A stretch of 64,000 nt of DNA, taken from NCBI RefSeq assembly GCF_014200595.1, contig NZ_JACHCG010000006.1, forward strand, positions 1 to 64,000, read 5' to 3'. Below the pieces are notes generated by a model. The model saw nothing but the letters and a program-made list of their open reading frames with translations, had not been told where the DNA came from and ran no database searches. Made by a program: the position numbers and the translations under genes. Origin of the DNA: Pedobacter cryoconitis (GTDB taxonomy: Bacteria > Bacteroidota > Bacteroidia > Sphingobacteriales > Sphingobacteriaceae). Below, one piece after another: positions 52,145 through 61,279 of the stretch (positions are counted from its first letter, which is position 1; the number at the start of each line of letters is the position of its first letter).

Positions 52145-54940
52145 ATGGATTACCAATTTAAAGAAATAGAACAGAAGTGGCAGGGGTTTTGGGCAGCACA
52201 CCAAACGTTTAAAGCAGAGGCAACATCAGCCAAACCTAAATTTTATGTGCTTGATATGTTTCCATACCCATCGGGTGCGGGTTTACATGTTGGCCATCCA
52301 CTGGGCTACATTGCCTCCGATATATTTTCAAGATACAAAAGATTAAAAGGTTACAATGTTTTACATCCGATGGGATATGATTCATTTGGATTACCTGCTG
52401 AACAATATGCAATACAAACAGGGCAGCACCCGGCGTTAACGACTGAAGCAAATATCAGCACTTACCGTCGTCAGCTGGACCAGATTGGTTTTTCTTTTGA
52501 CTGGAGCCGCGAAGTACGTACCAGCGAACCTGAATATTATAAGTGGACGCAATGGGTATTTATGCAGCTGTTCAATTCCTGGTATAACCTGGAAACAGAC
52601 CGTGCTGAAGATATCAATACTTTAATTGAAAAATTCAATACTTCGGGCAGTGCTGATGTAAAAGCAGCAAGTGATGAGGATGTGAAAAGTTTCATGCCAA
52701 GTGACTGGGCAAATATGACTGCGGAAGAAAAACAGGAAGAGCTCTTGAAATACCGTTTAACATTTTTGAAAGAAAGTACAGTAAACTGGTGCGCAGCATT
52801 AGGAACGGTACTGGCTAATGATGAGGTGAAAGATGGTTTTTCTGAACGTGGCGGCCATCCTGTGGAACAGAAAAAAATGATGCAATGGAGCATGCGTATT
52901 TCTGCTTATGCAGAGCGTTTGTTACAAGGCTTAAATACAATTGACTGGCCGGAACCGGTTAAAGAAATGCAGCGCAACTGGATTGGTAAGAGTGTAGGGG
53001 CGAGTGTCCGCTTCAAAATCGAAACTGATGCAGCTATTAATACAGATTACATTGAAGTGTTTACTACACGCGTGGATACTATTTTTGGTGTTTCGTATGT
53101 GGTATTAGCTCCGGAACATGAACTGGTAGCTGCATTGACTACGCCAGCACAGGTAAATGATATTAAGAATTATATAGAGCAGACTAAAAAGAAATCTGAG
53201 TTAGACCGTATGGCGGATACTAAAACAGTTTCTGGTGCTTTTACGGGTACTTACGTGGTGAACCCGGTGAGTGGTGAGCGTATCCAGTTATGGATCGCTG
53301 ATTATGTGCTTGCTGGTTATGGAACTGGTGCTGTAATGGGCGTGCCGAGTGGTGATCAGCGTGACTGGTTATTTGCAAAGCATTTTAATTTGCCTGTTGT
53401 TCAGATTCTTGATGCGCAAACAGCTATTGATGTACAGGCTGACAGTACTAAAGAAGGTAAATACATCAATTCTGGCTTCATTAATGGAATGACTTATACA
53501 GAAGCGGTCACTACTTTGAATAAGTGGCTGGAAGATCAGGGGGTAGGAAAAGCGAAAGTAAATTTCCGTATGCGTGATGCGATATTCGGCCGTCAGCGTT
53601 ATTGGGGAGAGCCTATTCCGGTATACTTTAAAAATGGTCTGCCTTATTTGATCAAGGAAGAGGAGTTACCTTTATTGTTACCTGAGGTTGATAAATATTT
53701 GCCAACAGAAACTGGTGAACCGCCTCTGGGCAGAGCTGAAAACTGGACTTACGAAAATCAGTATCATTATGAGTTGAGTACAATGCCAGGATGGGCGGGT
53801 TCGAGCTGGTACTGGTACCGTTATATGGATTCCAATAATGCAACTGAATTTGCTGGTAAAGAAGCTATTGAATACTGGAAAGATGTAGATTTATATATTG
53901 GTGGTGCTGAACATGCAACTGGTCACTTGCTTTATAGCCGTTTCTGGAATAAGTTCCTGAAAGATATGGGTTATGTCAAAGAAGAAGAGCCTTTCAAAAA
54001 ACTGATTAATCAGGGAATGATCCAGGGCAGGACGAATTTTGTTTACCGGGTAGCTGATGAATCGGGCAAAGGCACTAATACTTTGGTTTCTCATGGTTTG
54101 AAAAACAATTATAAAACTTCGGCATTACGTGTTGATGTAAATATTGTAGAGAATGAGATCCTGGATATTGAAAAATTTAAGTTGTTCAGACCTGAATTTG
54201 CTGATGCAGAATTTATTCTGGAGAATGGTAAATATATCTGTGGGGTAGAGGTAGAAAAAATGTCTAAATCTTATTTCAATGTCGTGAATCCTGATGTACT
54301 GATTGCCAGTTATGGTGCAGATACTTTAAGGATGTACGAAATGTTCCTTGGGCCGCTTGAACAAAGTAAACCGTGGAACACGAACGGGATTGAGGGGGTA
54401 TTCAAATTCCTTCGTAAATTCTGGCGTTTATTCCACAATGATCAATGGGAATTTACTTTATCGGATGCTGAGCCCACAAAGGCTGAATTAAAGGCATTGC
54501 ATAAAATTATTAAAAAGGTACAGGATGATATTGAGCGCTTTTCTTTCAATACTTCAGTATCCAGCTTTATGATCGCGGTTAATGAATTGACGGATCTTAA
54601 ATGTAATAAACGCAGTATTTTGCAAGAGCTGGTTGTTGTGCTTTCTCCATATGCACCACATATTACGGAAGAATTATGGTCATTGTTAGGAAATGAGGGT
54701 AGTTTATCTTATGCTGCTTATCCGGAATTTAATCCGGCACATTTAGTAGAAGATGAATTCAGTTATCCGGTTTCTGTAAACGGAAAAACCAGGTTAAACT
54801 TAAATCTGAGTTTGGCGCTTGAGGCTAAAGAGATTGAGGAAATTGTACTGGCTGATGAGCAGGTTCAGAAATACCTTGAAGGTAAAACACCTAAAAAAGT
54901 GATTATCGTTAAGGGCCGTATTGTAAATATTGTGATTTAA
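52145..54940 (+). CDS. leuS: leucine--tRNA ligase
   Basis: A 931-residue class I synthetase. The HIGH motif appears as [16 protein letters not shown] (about residues 40-55), the editing domain spans about 280-440 with [13 protein letters not shown] and [15 protein letters not shown], and KMSKS is in [11 protein letters not shown] (about residue 705). The C-terminal anticodon-binding part ends [14 protein letters not shown] long insertion with [14 protein letters not shown] segments and around residues 165-200 is present as in other Bacteroidota LeuRS. Terminator 54965-55007 ends the gene. Confidence 0.97.
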   Translation: MDYQFKEIEQKWQGFWAAHQTFKAEATSAKPKFYVLDMFPYPSGAGLHVGHPLGYIASDIFSRYKRLKGYNVLHPMGYDSFGLPAEQYAIQTGQHPALTTEANISTYRRQLDQIGFSFDWSREVRTSEPEYYKWTQWVFMQLFNSWYNLETDRAEDINTLIEKFNTSGSADVKAASDEDVKSFMPSDWANMTAEEKQEELLKYRLTFLKESTVNWCAALGTVLANDEVKDGFSERGGHPVEQKKMMQWSMRISAYAERLLQGLNTIDWPEPVKEMQRNWIGKSVGASVRFKIETDAAINTDYIEVFTTRVDTIFGVSYVVLAPEHELVAALTTPAQVNDIKNYIEQTKKKSELDRMADTKTVSGAFTGTYVVNPVSGERIQLWIADYVLAGYGTGAVMGVPSGDQRDWLFAKHFNLPVVQILDAQTAIDVQADSTKEGKYINSGFINGMTYTEAVTTLNKWLEDQGVGKAKVNFRMRDAIFGRQRYWGEPIPVYFKNGLPYLIKEEELPLLLPEVDKYLPTETGEPPLGRAENWTYENQYHYELSTMPGWAGSSWYWYRYMDSNNATEFAGKEAIEYWKDVDLYIGGAEHATGHLLYSRFWNKFLKDMGYVKEEEPFKKLINQGMIQGRTNFVYRVADESGKGTNTLVSHGLKNNYKTSALRVDVNIVENEILDIEKFKLFRPEFADAEFILENGKYICGVEVEKMSKSYFNVVNPDVLIASYGADTLRMYEMFLGPLEQSKPWNTNGIEGVFKFLRKFWRLFHNDQWEFTLSDAEPTKAELKALHKIIKKVQDDIERFSFNTSVSSFMIAVNELTDLKCNKRSILQELVVVLSPYAPHITEELWSLLGNEGSLSYAAYPEFNPAHLVEDEFSYPVSVNGKTRLNLNLSLALEAKEIEEIVLADEQVQKYLEGKTPKKVIIVKGRIVNIVI

Positions 54941-54964
54941 TTCAATCGCATAAATAATATACCG

Positions 54965-55007
54965 AATGGTTATTAAGGTGTCAAATCCTTAATAACCATT
55001 TTTATTT
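54965..55007 (+). terminator. terminator of leuS
   Basis: AATGGTTATTAAGG (54965-54978) pairs perfectly with CCTTAATAACCATT (54987-55000), followed by TTTATTT. Confidence 0.85.
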
Positions 55008-55024
55008 AAAGGCATTTCCAATAA

Positions 55025-55065
55025 TTACCGGTAAATTTCTGCTGTTTACCGGCTATAATTACCGG
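55025..55065. promoter_or_regulatory. cluster of three TTACCGG motifs upstream of the outer-membrane receptor
   Basis: TTACCGG occurs at 55025-55031, 55046-55052 and 55059-55065. The first is part of a 10-bp palindrome TTACCGGTAA, and CCGGTAAA (55028-55035) with TTTACCGG (55045-55052) forms an inverted repeat. The cluster lies about 40-80 bases upstream of the -7 element at 55103, where an activator would bind. Confidence 0.45.
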
Positions 55066-55102
55066 ATCAGCAAAAAGAATTTTAAATAGCCCGTAACAAA
55101 GT

Positions 55103-55111
55103 TAAATTTGC
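55103..55111 (+). promoter_or_regulatory. -7 promoter element of the outer-membrane receptor gene
   Basis: TAAATTTGC is a full TAnnTTTGC match, predicting a start near 55117 and a 37-base leader. Confidence 0.5.
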
Positions 55112-55153
55112 GGCGACTAAACAACACACACAGAATCACACTATTACTAAACT

Positions 55154-57586
55154 ATGAAAAAACTACTACTACTATTTGTCTTTCTGGGACTGATACAGCA
55201 GGCTAACGCCCAATTCACACTAGGTGGCGGAACACAAAAAGTTACTATAACCGGAAGGATAAGTGCTGTTATTATTGACTCTGCTACTAAACAGCCCGTT
55301 GATTATGCAACCGTATCTCTGATTAGGGTTAAAGATAATAAATCGGTTAATGGCGGTGTAACTGATGCAAAAGGTAAGGTTGTACTACAAAATGTATCCC
55401 CTGATCAGTATAAATTATTGATTGGCTTTATGGGCTATAAGGGTAAAACCATGTTAGTGAAAACCAGTCCTGAGAAACCTGATCTGAACCTTGGGAATGT
55501 TTTACTGACCGGCACAGAAAGTAATTTAAAAGAGGTTGCTATTGTTGGTAAAACGCCAATGATCGAAACCAAAATTGATAAATTGGTTTATAATGCGGAA
55601 CAGGATGTAACTACAGCGGGAGGTAACGCCGGTGATGTGATGCGTAAAGTGCCAATGGTAACGGTTGATATTGACGGAAACCCTTCTTTACGCGGAAGTT
55701 CTGCGGTTAGGGTATTGATTAACGGAAAGCCTTCGGGAACGATGTCAAACAGTGTTGCTGATGCTTTAAAGATGATTCCTGCGGAAGAGATTAAAAGCGT
55801 GGAAGTAATTACAAGTCCTTCGGCAAAATATGATGCAGAGGGTGCGGGTGGAATTATTAATATCATCACTAAAAAGAAAACTGCTCAGGGTGTAAATGGT
55901 AATGCTTCGTTATCAGTTGGTACACGCCAGAATAATGGTAATTTTAGTTTAAATGCTAAAAAGGGACGTTTAGGAATCAGTTCTAGCTTTGGGGGACAGT
56001 ATGCGATTCCTCAGGATACGAGAATTGTTTTAGAAAATGATGTCTACAGCCAGCGGTCACATGTTTTTCAGGAAGGGTTCAGTAAGGCAAAAAGATATGC
56101 TTATAATGGAAGTATAGGTCTGGATTATGATATTAATGCCTATAACAGTCTTTCTACGAATATCAAATACAATGATTTTTCGAATGGTGCGAAAGGAAAT
56201 TCAAATGTGACCAGCAGTATCATGGACACTATATTGAGGACAATTAATTATGTGCGTTCTTCTGATAGCAAGAGTAGTTTAAATAACATAGACTGGAGTG
56301 CTGACTACAGAAAAACGACCAAAAAAGAAGGAGAAGAGTTTACAGTTTCCGGTCAGGCAAGTTTTGGCAGGAATACAACCCAATTTAATACACGCCTGAT
56401 TAATCCGGACGGGTCAGCATTGGCCCCTGATGTAAATGGTGATAATACGGGTAAAAATAATGAGTATACTTTACAAACGGATTATGTATATCCTTTTAGT
56501 AAAACGATGTCATTGGAAACAGGTGTTAAAGGGATTCTAAGAGATATAAAAAGCAAGTATCAGAGTAGCGAACAGGATTTTGATTATAAACAAAATGTTG
56601 TTGCAGCTTATGGCGTTTTAAGCTTTAAACTTGCTAAATTGTTTGATGTAAAGGGTGGTTTAAGAGCAGAGTATACTGACATCAGCGGGGTTTCTGGTTC
56701 TTCACTGAATTTTAATAATAATTATACTAATTTATTTCCAAGTATAATTGTCTCCAAAACACTGAAGGGAAATTCTACCTTAAAACTGAGCTATAATGCA
56801 AGGATGCAAAGACCAAGTTTGTCTTATCTGAATCCTTTCTTAAACAGGAATGACCCGGAGAATCAGCAGCAGGGTAACCCGAATTTAAATCCTGAAATAA
56901 GTGATATTGTGGAGCTTGGTTATTCGACCTTTATCAAAGGATCTGTAATTAATGCCTCTATATTTTACCGTACTACGAGCGATGTAATTGAGAGTTTGTA
57001 TTTTCCTGAACAAAAGCTGACTACTTATGCCAACGTCGGTAAAAATAAATCTTTTGGTGGTAATGTGTTCGCTACTTATAATCCATTACCTAAATGGACT
57101 TTAATGGGGAATTTTAGCTTGAATACTTATGATTTAAGAAATTCACAGACGAATCAGAGTACGGGTGTATTTGTAAATTATTCGGTGTTTGCCAGATCTG
57201 CAATCTCTTTTAAAGGTGGATGGAATACGGAGATTTTCGGTGTATATAATGCATCAAGAAGAACTTTCCAGGGTACTTCAGGGCCAATGGCATTTTATGG
57301 TGGCGCGTTCAAGAAAGAGATCATGAAAAAGAAAGCAACAGTTGGTATCAATGTGTTGAATGTCTTTTCAAGAGATCTGCATATTCATAATGAGAATACA
57401 GGAGCTGATTTCCGCCAGAATATGAATATTTATTATCCTTTAAGGTCTTTTGGGGTTAACTTTAGTTATAAGTTTGGTAAGGTTACTTTTTCTGCTCCAA
57501 AGAAGAAAAAAGGGATTTCCAATGACGATTTAAAACAGGATGAAGGTGCCGGAGGACTAGGTGGGGGCGCAGCGCCAAAACAATAA
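55154..57586 (+). CDS. outer-membrane beta-barrel protein, TonB-receptor-like (OMP_b-brl_3)
   Basis: An 810-residue protein with a signal peptide (1-19, ending ANAQ), a CarboxypepD_reg-like domain (about 30-120, AVIIDSATKQPVDYATVSL), a plug (about 130-240, with TTAGGNAGDVMRKVPMVTVD and GGIINIITKKKTAQGVNG), and a C-terminal barrel. The last 40 residues (GKVTFSAPKKKKGISNDDLK, then GGLGGGAAPKQ) are basic and then Gly-rich, an unusual tail beyond the usual barrel end. Members of this group are common in Bacteroidota without assigned ligands. The gene is alone between terminators and has a cluster of operator-like motifs upstream. Confidence 0.85.
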   Translation: MKKLLLLFVFLGLIQQANAQFTLGGGTQKVTITGRISAVIIDSATKQPVDYATVSLIRVKDNKSVNGGVTDAKGKVVLQNVSPDQYKLLIGFMGYKGKTMLVKTSPEKPDLNLGNVLLTGTESNLKEVAIVGKTPMIETKIDKLVYNAEQDVTTAGGNAGDVMRKVPMVTVDIDGNPSLRGSSAVRVLINGKPSGTMSNSVADALKMIPAEEIKSVEVITSPSAKYDAEGAGGIINIITKKKTAQGVNGNASLSVGTRQNNGNFSLNAKKGRLGISSSFGGQYAIPQDTRIVLENDVYSQRSHVFQEGFSKAKRYAYNGSIGLDYDINAYNSLSTNIKYNDFSNGAKGNSNVTSSIMDTILRTINYVRSSDSKSSLNNIDWSADYRKTTKKEGEEFTVSGQASFGRNTTQFNTRLINPDGSALAPDVNGDNTGKNNEYTLQTDYVYPFSKTMSLETGVKGILRDIKSKYQSSEQDFDYKQNVVAAYGVLSFKLAKLFDVKGGLRAEYTDISGVSGSSLNFNNNYTNLFPSIIVSKTLKGNSTLKLSYNARMQRPSLSYLNPFLNRNDPENQQQGNPNLNPEISDIVELGYSTFIKGSVINASIFYRTTSDVIESLYFPEQKLTTYANVGKNKSFGGNVFATYNPLPKWTLMGNFSLNTYDLRNSQTNQSTGVFVNYSVFARSAISFKGGWNTEIFGVYNASRRTFQGTSGPMAFYGGAFKKEIMKKKATVGINVLNVFSRDLHIHNENTGADFRQNMNIYYPLRSFGVNFSYKFGKVTFSAPKKKKGISNDDLKQDEGAGGLGGGAAPKQ

Positions 57587-57601
57587 GATCATCTGAACAA
57601 C

Positions 57602-57647
57602 AGGGTTAAATTTTCAGGTAACTGAAGATTTAACCCTATTTCTTTTT
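57602..57647. terminator. terminator between the receptor and the oligopeptide-binding gene
   Basis: AGGGTTAAATTTTCAG (57602-57617) pairs with CTGAAGATTTAACCCT (57622-57637) with one G-T pair, followed by a T-rich tail on the plus strand. It overlaps the stop codon of the opposing gene. Confidence 0.75.
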
Positions 57648-59267
57648 AACCCGTTTCAGAATCATTACACTTAATGGATTGATCGGGTAACCGCTAATGT
57701 TATTTTGCAGCATGGTCACTGACTGATCATATAAAATAGGTACAATAGAGGCATTTTCTATAACCATGTTGTCCATTTTCTGATATAAAACGTAACGTTT
57801 TTTTGCATCATTCTCGTAATAGCTCTGCTCAAATAAACGGTCAAATTCTTTATTGAAATATCCGGTATAGTTTGGCCCATAAGGCACACGGTTTTTAGAA
57901 TAGAAAACGGAAAGGTAATTTTCTGCATCCGGGTAATCAGCAATCCAGGAACCCCTGAAAAAATTAACTTCATTTTTAGACATCAGTTCTCTTAAGCTGG
58001 AGCTTGGTGTAACGTCAACTTTTACTTTCATGCCCAGTGAATTTAATTCACCCTGTATAAATTCGATGAGATCTTTGTAGGTTGTAGAAGTACTCAATGT
58101 GAGTTCTGGCATTCCTTTTCCATGTGGAAAGCCTGCTTCGGCCAGTAGCTGTGCTGCTTTTACAGGATCGTAATGATAGCCTTTTACCTTGATGCTGTCA
58201 AAGCCGGGCATTCCTTTAGGTACAAAGCCAGAGGTGGCAGGAGTGCCTGTGCTATTGCGCAGATATTTGATCAGTTTTGCTTTATCTATGCCGTAATTAA
58301 TCGCCTGCCGTACTTTCTTAAATCTTAAAGGAGAATTTCTGACAATGGATTTTGAGGTGTCTACCAATATACCCACATATTCAGTACAGAGATAAGCTCC
58401 TTTGATTAACTGGAACTTTCCTTTGTATTTACTGGTCATATGGCCACTCTTGGTTAAAATATCATCGCGGTAACTTCCATCTACACTGTAAAAGAAATCG
58501 AGATCTTTTTTGATAAAAGACATGAACGCACTTTGTTTGTCTGTGATGAAAGAAACTTTAACAGCGTCCAGGTAGGGGAGTCTTTTACCATGTTCTTTCT
58601 CCCAGTAATTTTCGTTTTTCAGCAGCACCAGGATTTCTTCTTCTTTCCAGTATTTAAAACGAAAAGGCCCTGTGCCTATCGGATGGCTTCTGAAGTCCTT
58701 TCCATAATAATCTGCTACTTCATGCGGTACAACTACACAGTATTGTGTAGTCAGGAGATTCAGGAATGCTGGAAATGGTTTGGTTAAGTGAATAATTAAA
58801 GTAGTGTCATTGAGTGCCTGGAAGCTGTTTTTGTCCTTTACTTTATCACTAAAGATCCAGCCTCCTGAAGAAGCTACTTTTGGATCTGATAAGCGGTTAA
58901 AACTATAGGCAAAATCTGCTGCAACGACTTTTCTTCCTTTTCCGCTGGTGAAAAGAGGGTCGTCATGAAAGTAGACATCATTGCGCAGATGAAAAGTATA
59001 TTGAAGGCCGTCGGGTGCGACTTCCCATGATCTGGCAATTGCCGGAATTGTATTCAGGGCACTATCTGCCTGAACAAGCCCGTTAAAAAGCTGGTTCATC
59101 ATCCATATTGCAGGCTGATTACGGGCAAAAGCAGGGTCTAATGAAGTCAGGCTCTGGTCAAAATTCAGGTTAAATACTTTTTTTTCACTGTCCTGAGTCC
59201 CGGAATGGCAGCCAAAGAGCGTTATGAGACATAAAGTGTAAAATATATTTTTTATAATTCGGGGCAT
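57636..59267 (-). CDS. oligopeptide/nickel-type ABC substrate-binding lipoprotein (SBP_bac_5)
   Basis: A 543-residue lipoprotein starting at Met 59267 (MPRIIKNIFYTLCLITLFGC), with lipobox LFGC. The SBP family 5 fold is clear: LTSLDPAFARNQPAIWMMNQLFNGLV near the N-terminus, RSWEVAPDGLQYTFHLRNDVYFHDD, VAADFAYSFNRL, HPIGTGPFRF and RQAINYGIDKAKL in order. Such proteins deliver oligopeptides or related solutes to an ABC importer. No permease or ATPase gene is adjacent, so it is an orphan binding protein here. It is divergent from 59313 over a palindromic promoter. Confidence 0.87.
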   Translation of the reverse strand: MPRIIKNIFYTLCLITLFGCHSGTQDSEKKVFNLNFDQSLTSLDPAFARNQPAIWMMNQLFNGLVQADSALNTIPAIARSWEVAPDGLQYTFHLRNDVYFHDDPLFTSGKGRKVVAADFAYSFNRLSDPKVASSGGWIFSDKVKDKNSFQALNDTTLIIHLTKPFPAFLNLLTTQYCVVVPHEVADYYGKDFRSHPIGTGPFRFKYWKEEEILVLLKNENYWEKEHGKRLPYLDAVKVSFITDKQSAFMSFIKKDLDFFYSVDGSYRDDILTKSGHMTSKYKGKFQLIKGAYLCTEYVGILVDTSKSIVRNSPLRFKKVRQAINYGIDKAKLIKYLRNSTGTPATSGFVPKGMPGFDSIKVKGYHYDPVKAAQLLAEAGFPHGKGMPELTLSTSTTYKDLIEFIQGELNSLGMKVKVDVTPSSSLRELMSKNEVNFFRGSWIADYPDAENYLSVFYSKNRVPYGPNYTGYFNKEFDRLFEQSYYENDAKKRYVLYQKMDNMVIENASIVPILYDQSVTMLQNNISGYPINPLSVMILKRVKKK

Positions 59268-59280
59268 CAGATCAGGAATA

Positions 59281-59299
59281 TTACTTTTGCACAAAGTAA
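59281..59299. promoter_or_regulatory. palindromic divergent promoter/operator
   Basis: TTACTTTTGCACAAAGTAA is a perfect 7-bp inverted repeat (TTACTTT/AAAGTAA) with a 5-base spacer. On the plus strand it contains TACTTTTGC, a full -7 match for the gene at 59313; on the minus strand it gives a near match for the gene at 59267. The two starts are 45 bases apart. Confidence 0.5.
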
Positions 59300-59312
59300 T
59301 AAATTAATCGAT

Positions 59313-59768
59313 ATGTCTTTTTTAAATGCACTTATAAATAATGTTGGGGATGAAACGCTGCGCGAAGATTTGCAGGAGCGGGTGGATATTATTCTGCATA
59401 AGATTAAATTTATGGACAAAGTGCCCGTCACCTGCCTGGATACAAATAACACTCCTAATCACGTATTGAACGTGCTCCTGGAAGCTGTTGGTGGCGAAGT
59501 GCTTGAAATTGTTCAGCAAGCGAAAGTACTGATCTATCATCAAACCAATACAGGTATTGGACAGCTGATGGGCCTTGTACCTGCTCTTTTAGAAAAGGAA
59601 TGGCCGGCAGTTGCTTATAACAGAGTTTACCTGATGGAAGACACTTCTGCCTTTTTAAGTGATCCGGTATCCTTTGTAGAGGCTATGGAAGACATGGCAG
59701 AAATGCTTTATCCTGGCTATTTTATTTTTGGTAATGAAGGCAAAAACTGGACATCCTTCGCTGTTTAA
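59313..59768 (+). CDS. short BtuF-like (helical-backbone metal-receptor) protein without signal peptide
   Basis: A 151-residue cytosolic protein. The segment KVPVTCLDTNNTPNHVLNVLLEAVGGEV resembles the second lobe of periplasmic cobalamin/siderophore-binding proteins, and EKEWPAVAYNRVYLMEDTSAFLSDPVSFVEAMEDMAEMLYP resembles their C-terminal wp.v..grVyl.....l.rPg....e.l..la.llhP block. Only about one half of the usual 280-300 residues is present and there is no signal peptide or lipobox. It may bind a metal complex in the cytosol. The family call is from pattern memory. It converges with the 59765 gene, overlapping by 4 bases. Confidence 0.6.
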   Translation: MSFLNALINNVGDETLREDLQERVDIILHKIKFMDKVPVTCLDTNNTPNHVLNVLLEAVGGEVLEIVQQAKVLIYHQTNTGIGQLMGLVPALLEKEWPAVAYNRVYLMEDTSAFLSDPVSFVEAMEDMAEMLYPGYFIFGNEGKNWTSFAV

Positions 59769-60286
59769 TAAGCAATAAGCTTGTCTATCTGCTGCCCTGT
59801 AAATTTTAAAGTATCTTCCTTATAGAAATTACCCTGTTCATCCAATTCAGTTTTGATAGCCGGAATATGTAAACGTAAAGGGAGAACATTCAGGTGCAGG
59901 TAACTGCATACGCCACCAAAATGATCAATTCCTCTGATGTTCCCATATTTGCCTGAGGAGATACCAACCAGGCATGCTTTTTTATCGTAAAAGCTGTCCG
60001 GGAAGTCACAGGCATCTATTAATGTTTTCAGAACACCGGGAAAACTGCCATTATATTCAGGAATGATGAATACAAATTTTTCGGTTGCCGTAATTTGTTC
60101 TTGTATCTTTTTAAATTCCGGAGATCTTTTTCCGTATAAATCGGAAACGATTAATTGTGCCGGAAGGTCTGTCAGGCTCAGTATATCAGCCTCCTGTCCT
60201 TTTTTAGCAAGTGTGTCTCTATAATATTTTGCGACTTTCAGCGTATTGCTATCGGGTCTGTTTGTGCCTGAAATGATCGTAATCAT
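59765..60286 (-). CDS. NAD(P)H-dependent FMN reductase (flavodoxin-like fold)
   Basis: A 173-residue flavodoxin-fold protein. ISGTNRPDSNTLKVAKYY near the N-terminus is the phosphate-binding loop, and FIIPEYNGSFPGVLKTLIDAC is the signature of the FMN_red family. The SSGKYGNIRGIDHFG segment is also typical. It reduces flavins or other small electron acceptors. It is a single-gene unit between convergent 59313 and divergent parA. Confidence 0.85.
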   Translation of the reverse strand: MITIISGTNRPDSNTLKVAKYYRDTLAKKGQEADILSLTDLPAQLIVSDLYGKRSPEFKKIQEQITATEKFVFIIPEYNGSFPGVLKTLIDACDFPDSFYDKKACLVGISSGKYGNIRGIDHFGGVCSYLHLNVLPLRLHIPAIKTELDEQGNFYKEDTLKFTGQQIDKLIAY

Positions 60287-60465
60287 GTAAAAATTGTTAA
60301 TAAGATGTTTAAAACACGCTATTGTTTAACGCTAATATTGTCATTTAGTTTGTATCTTAGCTAATTGTTAAAAAGCCCCTAAATGTAGGTAAAAATAGCG
60401 TTTTATACCTAAAGGATCTAATTCACAAATTCTCAGGAAATAATTGGTAATTATTAAAAAGATAA

Positions 60466-61269
60466 ATGAGTAAAATTATTGCATTGGCCAATCAGAAAGG
60501 TGGAGTAGGTAAAACGACTTCATCTATAAATTTAGCCGCCAGCCTGGCCGTATTAGAGTACAAAACTTTATTAGTAGACGCAGATCCTCAGGCCAATTCA
60601 ACTTCAGGAATTGGGTTTGATCCAAGAAGCATCAAGAATAGTATTTATGAGTGCATCATCAATGATGTAGAACCATCAGAAGCTATTCAAAAGACGGAAA
60701 CTCCTAATCTTGATTTATTACCAGCACATATCGACCTGGTTGGAGCAGAAATTGAGATGATCAATCTGACCAACAGGGAATATAAAATGAAAGCCGTCCT
60801 GGAGAAAATTAAAGACCAGTATGATTTTATCATTATTGACTGTTCCCCTTCACTGGGTTTGATCACAATCAATGCTTTAACCGCTGCGGATTCTGTTATT
60901 ATACCTGTTCAATGTGAATATTTTGCATTAGAAGGACTTGGCAAACTGTTGAACACCATAAAAATTGTACAAAACAGGTTAAACCCTGAACTGGAAATTG
61001 AAGGTATTCTTTTAACCATGTACGATGTACGTTTACGTTTATCAAACCAGGTTGTTGAAGAAGTAAGAACACATTTCCAGGAACTGGTATTTGATACGAT
61101 TATACAAAGAAATACCCGTTTAAGTGAGGCACCAAGTTATGGGATTTCGGTCATCATGCATGATGCAAATTGTAAGGGAGCAATAAATTATCTGAACCTT
61201 GCCCGTGAGATTGTCCGTAAAAACGGATTGGTCAAAGAAAATCAGGGTTTGACTTCTGCAACTATTTAA
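60466..61269 (+). CDS. parA: chromosome-partitioning ATPase ParA (Soj)
   Basis: A 267-residue deviant Walker ATPase: IIALANQKGGVGKTTSSINL at residues 3-22, Walker A' KGGVGKTT, LLVDADPQANSTSG, and FIIIDCSPSLGLITINAL. It has no N-terminal HTH, as expected for chromosomal ParA. With ParB bound at parS it drives origin segregation. It starts an operon with parB and probably the DUF5683 gene and dapB. The upstream 179 bases hold a candidate promoter (ATTGTTT near 60321 and TAGTTTG at 60346-60352). Confidence 0.94.
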   Translation: MSKIIALANQKGGVGKTTSSINLAASLAVLEYKTLLVDADPQANSTSGIGFDPRSIKNSIYECIINDVEPSEAIQKTETPNLDLLPAHIDLVGAEIEMINLTNREYKMKAVLEKIKDQYDFIIIDCSPSLGLITINALTAADSVIIPVQCEYFALEGLGKLLNTIKIVQNRLNPELEIEGILLTMYDVRLRLSNQVVEEVRTHFQELVFDTIIQRNTRLSEAPSYGISVIMHDANCKGAINYLNLAREIVRKNGLVKENQGLTSATI

Positions 61270-61279
61270 ATATAACTTA

